A DNA stretch of 64,000 nt from Ruegeria sp. HKCCA6707. GTDB taxonomy: Bacteria > Pseudomonadota > Alphaproteobacteria > Rhodobacterales > Rhodobacteraceae. The position numbers were made by a program, and so were the translations under genes. The first letter of the stretch is position 1. Each line of letters opens with the position of its first letter. The stretch covers positions 370,898-434,897 of the forward strand of contig NZ_WQEG01000004.1 of assembly GCF_013033515.1 (NCBI RefSeq), given 5' to 3'. This document shows positions 36,985 to 44,503 of the stretch, one piece after another. The notes beneath the pieces are model-generated. The model worked only from the letters and a program-made list of their open reading frames with translations. It had not been told where the DNA came from and did not search any database.

Positions 36985-38169
36985 TCAACCCAGCCGTTCA
37001 GCGATGCGTCCAAAGCCTGCGACCAGTTCTGGCGTTCGTTCTGATACCCAGTACAGCGCTACGGCAATCAGAACTATTGAGCCGAGCTTGAGAACCAAGG
37101 GCTGATAGAGGTTCCAGCGGCGCATTGCGAAGAGGATCGGCAAAACGACTGCAACGATCACGACCTGTCCGATCTCAATCCCTATGTTGAACCCTAACAG
37201 GGTCAGAAATTTGTGTTGGGGGTCAAAGCCCAAGGGCTTGAGTATATCTGCAAACGCAAAACCATGTACCAAGCCGAAGACGAGAACGACCAGCCAAATG
37301 CGGCGATGGAAAATAGGATAGATGTTATCCAGAGCCACGACCGCGATGGAAAGTGGGATCAAGAATGCGATCAGGCCGGGTGGTAGGCTAACAATGCCAA
37401 GCGCGGCCAATGTCAGGGTGAGCGAGTGCGAAATTGTAAACAACGTTATAATCTTGAACACGCGCCAAAATGCTGTCTCGAACGACTCGGCCGGAGTCCA
37501 CTTAGGCATGCTTAGCAACAATACTGCGGGCAGCAGCAAGGCTATGAGAAACACGATATGATCATAACCGGTCCAGATGTGCCAAACGCCGTAAATGATG
37601 AAATCCACAAATACCTTGAAGCCGCTTTGTCCAACCAAGCTGAGTTCCTGCAACCCGGCAGCTGGTTTGAAAACCAAGGACGTAAATGACTCGTTGTGGG
37701 TTATACCAGTTCGTTCATTGGCTTCGATAACGGCGAAGGTTGTGTGTGTCGGATCGATATCGTCGAACAGATATACAAAATTCATCATCAACGATTCAGG
37801 CACGTCAACCAGTGTCGGAACATCAAAGTTGAGTTGCCCATAGGTTGCAAAACCCGCACCCAAAAAGCCGACATCAGCGAAAACAGGCTTGTGGAGTTCG
37901 TCACCAACCTGGAGTGTTAGCCCCGCGCTAAGTTGTTGAAAAACCTCTTCGGCGCGAGCGCGGAATTCTTCTTCGGTAATGTCGCCGTTTTGATCTGCGT
38001 CCAGATCCACGGTTCGTGCTGCATCTTCCAGCGTCACTTCGAAACGACCAGAGAGACTAGTGTCCTTTACATCGAAGAAAACGTACGACTGGTTTAGCTC
38101 GTGCCCCTCGACGGAAACGGGCAACGAAAATAGCAGCAGAAACAGGTACGATTTAAGAAGATTTAACAC
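36985..38169 (-). CDS. HupE/UreJ-like membrane protein with EF-hand periplasmic domain, 394 aa
   Basis: The C-terminal ~190 residues carry six or seven hydrophobic segments with the HupE/UreJ-family marks IYGVWHIWTGYDHIVFL, FTISHSLTLTLAALG and FGLVHGFAFAD, in which conserved His may bind nickel or another metal. The N-terminal part is exported (signal peptide ending VSVEG|HELNQ) and contains a perfect calcium-binding EF-hand loop, DADQNGDITEEE. I place the start at GTG 38169, preceded by AAGGTGG six bases away; upstream in-frame codons lack such a site. It is a single gene diverging from the NRPS operon. HupE proteins are linked with nickel transport, but the extended type is poorly characterised. 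Confidence 0.8.
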   Translation of the reverse strand: MLNLLKSYLFLLLFSLPVSVEGHELNQSYVFFDVKDTSLSGRFEVTLEDAARTVDLDADQNGDITEEEFRARAEEVFQQLSAGLTLQVGDELHKPVFADVGFLGAGFATYGQLNFDVPTLVDVPESLMMNFVYLFDDIDPTHTTFAVIEANERTGITHNESFTSLVFKPAAGLQELSLVGQSGFKVFVDFIIYGVWHIWTGYDHIVFLIALLLPAVLLLSMPKWTPAESFETAFWRVFKIITLFTISHSLTLTLAALGIVSLPPGLIAFLIPLSIAVVALDNIYPIFHRRIWLVVLVFGLVHGFAFADILKPLGFDPQHKFLTLLGFNIGIEIGQVVIVAVVLPILFAMRRWNLYQPLVLKLGSIVLIAVALYWVSERTPELVAGFGRIAERLG

Positions 38170-38408
38170 GATACACCACCTTTGACTTCCAACGTTGTAC
38201 GTCGAAAACACAAAACCGTATCACTTTATGTAAAAGAATATCGTTTTGATACCCAGATTTGAAGAATGGCAGAGCACTTCAGGTAATTGGGGCGAAAGAT
38301 GCAACAAACCGGCTCGTAAATTAAATTTTGAACCAAACTCACCGGAGAATCGTAATAGAACAGTAACGGTTAAGGCCCGCGTGTGTGTTTTGGGCTTGGA
38401 GTATGGTT
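38170..38408. promoter_or_regulatory. Divergent promoter region of hupE-like gene and NRPS operon
   Basis: A 239-base AT-rich gap between divergent starts. It must hold the promoter of the seven-gene biosynthetic operon. I see no clear palindromic operator or Fur/Zur-type box. Confidence 0.4.
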
Positions 38409-39572
38409 ATGGAATATCGCGCGCCTGATACGGCTTCATTGCACGCCACGATACCGCAATACATAGGTGAATTTGCGCGCAAGCACCTTGGTGGCAGCGC
38501 TGTTGAGCGAGATCATGAGGGTGGCGAAAACCTTCAAGCGTTTCGCGAACAATGGCAGACAGCTGCGAAATCTGGGATCTTAGGACAAAACCACCCGGAA
38601 CGTTTTGGTGGTCAGTCTGTATCGGCCGAAACACTCGCCCAATCATTGGAAGCACTCGGATACGCATGTCCAGACACCGGCCTGTGCCTTGGTATGTCCG
38701 GGCAGATAGTGGCATTCCAGAAACCTATCCTGGAGTTTGGCACAGACGACCAAAAGTACGCTTTGTTGCCGGGTTTGATTTCTGGGTCGCTTTTGGGTTC
38801 GGTGTGTATCACGGAACCAGACGCAGGATCAGATGCCGCGTCGATGAAAACCCAAGCTGTTGCCGATGGTGATGGGTTCATAATTTCGGGGATCAAGAGC
38901 TTTGTAGGAAATGCCCCTGTAGCTGACAGTTTTTTGATTTTCGCAAAAACCCACCCTGAACGCGGATCATGGGGGGTGTCTGCTTTTCTGGCCCGGGCGG
39001 ACCAGCCTGGAATTTCGGTCTCAAAATCTATTGAGAAAATGGGGCTGCGGTCTTTGCCGATGGGAAATGTAAAGCTTGATGGACTTCGGGTTATGAATTC
39101 GTCGATGTTGGGCGGCCTCGGCTCTGGAATGGCGATCTTGCGCCGAACCCTTGAGTGGGAGCGCGGGTTGATATTTGCATCCTCGGTTGGCGCGATGCGG
39201 CGACAACTCGAGGAAGCCACGGAATTTGCCAGAAACCGCGAGCAGTTCGGGAAGCCGATCACCGAGTTCCAATCTGTTTCAAATCGGCTCGCCGATATGC
39301 GCGTGCGCTACGAAACATCTCGTCTTGTCTTGCTTGAAGCTGCCCGGGCACTCGAGGCTGGCCAGAGCGCGAGCATGATATCCTCGATCTCTAAGCTGCA
39401 CTTGTCTGAGGCGTGCTATGAGACAGCATTAGACTATCTTCGGATTACGGGCGGGGTTGGTTATTTGAAAGGCCATGAAGCTGAACGTGCCCTAAGAGAT
39501 ATGGTCGGTGGCCTGATTTACTCGGGTACCTCAGACATCCAGCGGAATATAATTGCGGATTTGTTGCCTTGA
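38409..39572 (+). CDS. Acyl-CoA dehydrogenase-like flavoprotein, carrier-protein-bound substrate likely, 387 aa
   Basis: Acyl-CoA dehydrogenase fold with SVCITEPDAGSDAASMKTQA (FAD/substrate loop), the GLRSLPMGNVKLDGLRV region, REQFGKPITEFQSVSNRLADM and a C-terminal GGLIYSGTSDIQRNIIA that holds the usual base-adjacent Gly and the FAD-binding end. Start at ATG 38409 has GGAG eight bases before. As first gene of an NRPS operon, followed by a stand-alone adenylation enzyme and a carrier protein, it matches the PltE/RedW type enzymes that oxidise prolyl-S-carrier protein to a pyrrolyl or pyrrolinyl thioester. The stop overlaps the next frame's possible TTG start. Confidence 0.8.
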   Translation: MEYRAPDTASLHATIPQYIGEFARKHLGGSAVERDHEGGENLQAFREQWQTAAKSGILGQNHPERFGGQSVSAETLAQSLEALGYACPDTGLCLGMSGQIVAFQKPILEFGTDDQKYALLPGLISGSLLGSVCITEPDAGSDAASMKTQAVADGDGFIISGIKSFVGNAPVADSFLIFAKTHPERGSWGVSAFLARADQPGISVSKSIEKMGLRSLPMGNVKLDGLRVMNSSMLGGLGSGMAILRRTLEWERGLIFASSVGAMRRQLEEATEFARNREQFGKPITEFQSVSNRLADMRVRYETSRLVLLEAARALEAGQSASMISSISKLHLSEACYETALDYLRITGGVGYLKGHEAERALRDMVGGLIYSGTSDIQRNIIADLLP

Positions 39573-39589
39573 GAACTGCTCGACCAAAT

Positions 39590-41182
39590 ATGATGGCGTT
39601 TCTTGATGACACACTGGGCGCTCATGCAGTTGTACAGCCCGAGAAGCCAGCGTTTATCTTCAAAGACAAAACACTTTCTTTCGCCGAACTGCATGACCAT
39701 TCCGACGCGCTTGCCGCGCAGCTTCGGGCGTTGGGTCTAGAGCGCGGCGCAAGAATTGGAGTTTTCTTTTATCGCAGCTTAGAGGTTCCGGTTGCGGTTT
39801 TCGGCAGCCTGAAAGCGGCGACAACGTTTGTTCCGCTCGACCCGCACGCGCCAACGGAGAGGTTGGCCCATATTGTCAATTCGACCGATATGTCGGCGAT
39901 CATCACAAGCGATGTCCTTGCCACAAAAGCGGAAGAGATTATCCAAAAGTCCGGTGTGGACTGTCTGGTTTTGGGGCCAACCGAAGCTGCAGACACTTGT
40001 AAAAAAACGATCAGTTGGAGTGAATTGGTCGCTGGATCCCAACGCTACGTTACGCCAGATCGAGTGGATACTGATCTTGCTTACATCATTTTTACGTCCG
40101 GCTCGACGGGTGAACCAAAGGGTATCATGCACTCGCACAGAACAGCACTTGGTTATTTGGACACGTTGCTTGAACGCATTGATATCGGTCGCGACGACGT
40201 TATGTGCGCGTTGTCTCCGTTGATTTTTGACATGTCGTTGAATGAGTACTTTGGTGGTCCGGTTTGCGGAGCGAGCGTGGTCATTGCGGCTGATGGGCAA
40301 GTCAAGCTGCCTGCCTCACTGGGACCACTGTTTGAAAAGCATGGCGTCAGCATTTATTGTTCCGTGCCTTCGTTGCTTGTCAGTTTTCTTGAGCGCGGGT
40401 CCCCGGAAAACGCGGATCTTTCTGCGATACGTTGGGTGTTGACTGGCGGGGAACCTTTGGCGGCCAAACACTTGCGCAGCGCGCTCGATGCGATGCCGAA
40501 TGCACAGTATGGCAACCTGTATGGACCCACTGAAACAAATTCGTGTTCGGTTGAAGTCATTACGCGAGAAAACTCGGATAATATTTCCTCTATCCCGATT
40601 GGACGGATGGGGCGGAACTCGCGCGCGTTGATCATTGACGAAAACGATGTTTCCGTCCCAGTGGGTGAAACAGGAGAGTTGTGTGTGCAAGCCGCGTCCG
40701 TGATGATGGGGTATTGGGGCAAGACTGAAAGTAAGGATATCGTTTTCCTCGAGCGCTATGGCCCCGGAGGCGTAAAGGAAACATATTATCGAACCGGTGA
40801 TCAGGTCCGCATAAACGAAAGCGGAACTCTGCACTATTTGGGACGAACGGACCGACTTGTGAAAATACGTGGATATCGTGTTGAGCTTGACGAGGTGGAA
40901 GCGGCTTTGAACGCACAAGACGATGTGGCTGAGGCTGCGGCGATTAGTTTCTGCACAGCTGACAACACGCTGACAATTGGCGCGGCGGTCTTGTTGTCAC
41001 CGGGGTCCGAAACATGTGCCGATGATCTGCACAGGGCGATGTCTGACGTGCTGCCATCCTACGCGAGACCGTCGCTGATTGAAATCTTGCCCGAGCTGCC
41101 AAGAACCGCTTCTCAAAAAATTTCCAGGCGCGGCCTGGAAGAGATTTTCCAAAACCATCAAGGCTTCAACAATGCACAGTAA
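39590..41182 (+). CDS. Stand-alone amino acid adenylation enzyme (PltF/RedM-like), 530 aa
   Basis: Free-standing adenylation domain that would activate an amino acid with ATP and load it on the small carrier protein encoded next. Core motifs are A3 IIFTSGSTGEPKG, A4 SPLIFDMSLNEYF, A5 NLYGPTETNS, A7 TYYRTGDQV, A8 GRTDRLVKIRGYRVELDEVE and a C-terminal Lys in TASQKISRR. By placement with an acyl-CoA-dehydrogenase-like gene, proline is expected. My manual extraction of the ten specificity residues gives D-M-N-C-L-G-L-S-C-K, which is not the proline code that I remember for PltF/RedM, so the substrate is open. ATG 39590 is chosen; a TTG at 39569 overlapping the previous stop is an alternative. Confidence 0.85.
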   Translation: MMAFLDDTLGAHAVVQPEKPAFIFKDKTLSFAELHDHSDALAAQLRALGLERGARIGVFFYRSLEVPVAVFGSLKAATTFVPLDPHAPTERLAHIVNSTDMSAIITSDVLATKAEEIIQKSGVDCLVLGPTEAADTCKKTISWSELVAGSQRYVTPDRVDTDLAYIIFTSGSTGEPKGIMHSHRTALGYLDTLLERIDIGRDDVMCALSPLIFDMSLNEYFGGPVCGASVVIAADGQVKLPASLGPLFEKHGVSIYCSVPSLLVSFLERGSPENADLSAIRWVLTGGEPLAAKHLRSALDAMPNAQYGNLYGPTETNSCSVEVITRENSDNISSIPIGRMGRNSRALIIDENDVSVPVGETGELCVQAASVMMGYWGKTESKDIVFLERYGPGGVKETYYRTGDQVRINESGTLHYLGRTDRLVKIRGYRVELDEVEAALNAQDDVAEAAAISFCTADNTLTIGAAVLLSPGSETCADDLHRAMSDVLPSYARPSLIEILPELPRTASQKISRRGLEEIFQNHQGFNNAQ

Positions 41183-41402
41183 AATTCGTGAAATCCTGAC
41201 AGTCTCGGCGGGCATCAAACATGCGTTTCAGGATGATGAAGACGTTCTGGAAACTGGCGCGATTGACAGTATGTCAGCCGTAAGGGCCATCGCTGCGCTT
41301 GAGGAAGCTTTTGAGGTCAAGATACCTGCTGTCGAGGTGACCTATGAGAACTTTCAATCCGTAAACGCTATTGCGAATTACCTCAAAGGATTGATTGATT
41401 AG
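41172..41402 (+). CDS. Free-standing peptidyl carrier protein, 76 aa
   Basis: Small acidic helical protein of carrier-protein length. The phosphopantetheine Ser is in ETGAIDSMSAVRAI (Ser about residue 35). The start overlaps the end of the adenylation gene by 11 bases and the stop lies two bases before the next gene. It would carry the starter amino acid while the acyl-CoA-dehydrogenase-like enzyme oxidises it and hand it to the first condensation domain. No phosphopantetheinyl transferase gene lies in the window. Confidence 0.85.
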   Translation: MHSKIREILTVSAGIKHAFQDDEDVLETGAIDSMSAVRAIAALEEAFEVKIPAVEVTYENFQSVNAIANYLKGLID

Positions 41403-41404
41403 AG

Positions 41405-44400
41405 ATGCGTAACCTTACAAACGCACAAAACTTGTTCTGGGTCGGCCATAAGACCGCACCGAAAGCCGGGCATTTGAACCAAGCGATATACGCTGTGTTT
41501 TCAGATGTTGAGGACGCCAACAGGTTGGTTTCAGCCATTCATGAGACAGCCGCGGAATGTGACAGTTTCCGTCTGACATTCGAAGAGAGCGACGACACCG
41601 TTCGCCAGCATGCGACGGCGCGCGCTCCAGTATGCCAAAGGATCGGGGTAACCGATCTTGATGCAGCGATGATGTGGATGCAGACCGACGCACGTGTGCC
41701 GTTTGATCTGGAAAATGGAACATCCAGAATGGCGTTCATTTCGCTAGCGGATGGGCGCCACATATTTTATTTGGTGCAACATCATATGGTTTGTGACGGC
41801 GCATCTGTTTCACTGTTTATGCAACGTGTGGCTGACCGATTTAATGGCGAGGAGTTAAGCCTACAGCCGGCCTTTCTTGACTGCAATACTCTATTTCAAA
41901 GCAAAAGCGAAACTGCAGCTTCCCTTGATAACGCTGATAATCCGCCTTTGTCTCTCTACGGTAAGGAAGGAGGGCAAGGCGGCCATGAAAAGATCAGCCA
42001 TTTCCTTGAGCTTGATACGAACCAGTTGAAAAGCTTCGAGCAGGCGGTTTCAAAGGCTCCGTTTCAGTTGCTTACCTCTCTGATGTCCACGCAAATTCTG
42101 CTTACAACTGTTGTCTTTGCATGGCTGTCACGGATCACCGGCTCCGAGCGAATAGCGCTTTCGGTACCGCAACATAATCGAACTACGCCAGAACTGCGCC
42201 GAGTGGTTGGTCTTGTGATGGAAATGCTGCCGCTTTCCGTTGAAGTGAACAAAGAAGACACGTTAACGACCTTGCACGCCAAAGTTCTGGAGGCAACGCG
42301 AGGCCTTATTCTAAAGGGTGGGAGCGGCACGACAAAACCGTCGCTGGTTCGGAACTTAAACGTGGTACTCAACGTTTTTTCAGGTGTACCCGCCAAGTTC
42401 AAAGGTGCAGATTGCGTAGCGAAGATTTTGCCTGTCGAACGCTCCGACCCGTTTCAAGATCTGAACATTGAGTTTGCAGACTTGAATGCGACAGGTGAGT
42501 TTACAGCTCGCATCGTGTTCGACGCAAAACAGTTTTCTGAGGTAGAACGAGAATTGGCGGCTCAGCATTTTCGCCGGATGCTGGATGCTTCGCTGCAAGA
42601 GCCGGACCAAAAGCTTTCACAGATCGACATTTTGACAAAGCCCGAGCGTGACTCCATCCGGGCTTTCAATACAACCGCAGCAGCAAGTACTCAAACACCT
42701 ACGGTTCTCGAGCCGCTGCTGGCCACAGATCGAGACTTACCCGCGGTTCGGTCTCATTCAGACCAGGAGCTTCTGAATTATGGCGCGCTGATAGATCGCT
42801 CAAATCAGCTTGCGCATAGCCTCGTGGCATCAGGAGTGGGTGTTGGCGATCGCGTTGTTGTTCACCTCCCTCGCTCTCCGGACGCAATAGTGGCCATTCT
42901 GGCGACACTCTTTGCTGGAGCTGCGTTTGTTCCGGTAGACTATAATATGCCGGTAGAACGACGTTCTGCCATTCTGGCCGATGTACAAGCCGCAGCGATC
43001 ATAACTACAGAGGAACGTCAAAATGACTTTGACGGGGTAGTCTTAACGACCCAGGCCTCTGACATGCCGTTGACCGCAACAAACTGCGATGTTGTTCCAG
43101 AAACACCTGCCTATGTCATCTACACATCTGGCTCGACTGGCACCCCGAAAGGGGTGGTCGTAAGACATCGAGAACTTGCCGAATACATCGCAACCATCCG
43201 GCAATCTTACCCGGTGGAAGATGGTTGGAGCTATGCTCTTTTCTCTGCGATTGGATTTGATCTGACAATCAACAGTATCTTCCTGCCGCTCGTGACAGGT
43301 GGTCAGATAGTCACATATGCTGAACCCGCAGAAGGTCCGGACTTGGCTGTCTTGGATGTGTTTCGAGATGACAAAGTGGACTTTGCGCGCCCAACACCGT
43401 CTCATCTGAACCTTGTATTGGATGCCGATATCGGGCCGGTTGATCGCATCAAATGTATGCCATTGAGTGGCGAAGCCTTCCCACGAGAGCTTGCAGACCG
43501 CGCGCTTGAGCAATTGGGGAAACGGATCAATCTGATAAACGAATACGGGCCGACAGAAGCTGTTGTTGGGGCTATGATGCACCACTTTCAGCCAGACGAT
43601 CCACCGGAATACAGTGTTTCGCTGGGGCGACCTGCGCCGGGAATGGCCGTTTCAGTGGTAAATGAGGCTGGCCGCGATCAACCTTTTGGAGTTGTTGGTG
43701 AGATTGCAATCAGTGGTCGGCTGGCATCCGGGTACCTGGGACGACATGATCTGACCGACCAGCGTTTTGTTGACGGGTTAAAAGGCGATGATCAGCGTTG
43801 GTATCTGACTGGCGATGCGGGCGCATGGTCCAAGGAAGGCGCGTTAGTTTATCTTGGTCGGTTGGATGATCAGGTAAAGATCAACGGCGTTCGTATCGAA
43901 CTTGGCGAGATCGAGCATATTGCGCAGACGCATCCCGATGTTTCGCAGGCGGTCGCTTCGGTGCAAACCATAAATAGCCGACAAATCCTTGCGTTGCATT
44001 TTGTGGGCGGCGCTTCGGCCGAAGATGTCAAAAACATCGTGAACCGAAGCCTTCCCGCGCAAGTTCATGTTGATTTTGCGCTTCAGATCGACGCAATTCC
44101 AATGTCGGCAAATGGCAAGATTTCTCGCAAAGATCTTCCTCGGATCGGTGCTGACGCTTTGCAGAGATCGACCTCAGGTGTGTTACCACGGACAAGTATT
44201 GAGACCCACCTCTCTAAGATTTGGGCAGATGTTTTGGATCATCGCCCGATCTTCGTGGATCAGGCCTTCAGCGAGCTTGGTGGTGACTCACTGGCGGCGA
44301 TACGAATTCTAAGCAGCGCCCGAAAGGAAAACCTTGATTTTGAGATCGCCGACTTGTTCAGGGCTCAAACCATTGAGCGGCTTGCGGAACTGGTGACACC

Positions 44401-44503
44401 GCTGCATTTAGCAGAAAATCCTGAACCGAGAGAACGATTTGCGGGAATATCTGCTGCGGACCGAAAAGCGATTGAGCTGGCCATCGGGAAATCGCGGATA
44501 TGA
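41405..44503 (+). CDS. NRPS module C-A-T, 1032 aa
   Basis: Condensation domain at about residues 5-420 with an intact HHMVCDG motif (H126-G132). The adenylation domain spans about 440-925 with YTSGSTGTPKGVVVRH, SAIGFDLTINSIFLPL, NEYGPTEAVVG, YLTGDAGAW and GRLDDQVKINGVRIELGEIE. The carrier domain near 930-1010 has the FSELGGDSLAAIR site (Ser962). My hand-read specificity residues, D-L-N-R-P-S-E-V-G-K, fall nearest the asparagine/aspartate group (DLTKLGEVGK for Asn) but are not a match. It should condense the carrier-bound starter with its own amino acid. The stop overlaps the next gene's ATG by four bases. Confidence 0.92.
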   Translation: MRNLTNAQNLFWVGHKTAPKAGHLNQAIYAVFSDVEDANRLVSAIHETAAECDSFRLTFEESDDTVRQHATARAPVCQRIGVTDLDAAMMWMQTDARVPFDLENGTSRMAFISLADGRHIFYLVQHHMVCDGASVSLFMQRVADRFNGEELSLQPAFLDCNTLFQSKSETAASLDNADNPPLSLYGKEGGQGGHEKISHFLELDTNQLKSFEQAVSKAPFQLLTSLMSTQILLTTVVFAWLSRITGSERIALSVPQHNRTTPELRRVVGLVMEMLPLSVEVNKEDTLTTLHAKVLEATRGLILKGGSGTTKPSLVRNLNVVLNVFSGVPAKFKGADCVAKILPVERSDPFQDLNIEFADLNATGEFTARIVFDAKQFSEVERELAAQHFRRMLDASLQEPDQKLSQIDILTKPERDSIRAFNTTAAASTQTPTVLEPLLATDRDLPAVRSHSDQELLNYGALIDRSNQLAHSLVASGVGVGDRVVVHLPRSPDAIVAILATLFAGAAFVPVDYNMPVERRSAILADVQAAAIITTEERQNDFDGVVLTTQASDMPLTATNCDVVPETPAYVIYTSGSTGTPKGVVVRHRELAEYIATIRQSYPVEDGWSYALFSAIGFDLTINSIFLPLVTGGQIVTYAEPAEGPDLAVLDVFRDDKVDFARPTPSHLNLVLDADIGPVDRIKCMPLSGEAFPRELADRALEQLGKRINLINEYGPTEAVVGAMMHHFQPDDPPEYSVSLGRPAPGMAVSVVNEAGRDQPFGVVGEIAISGRLASGYLGRHDLTDQRFVDGLKGDDQRWYLTGDAGAWSKEGALVYLGRLDDQVKINGVRIELGEIEHIAQTHPDVSQAVASVQTINSRQILALHFVGGASAEDVKNIVNRSLPAQVHVDFALQIDAIPMSANGKISRKDLPRIGADALQRSTSGVLPRTSIETHLSKIWADVLDHRPIFVDQAFSELGGDSLAAIRILSSARKENLDFEIADLFRAQTIERLAELVTPLHLAENPEPRERFAGISAADRKAIELAIGKSRI

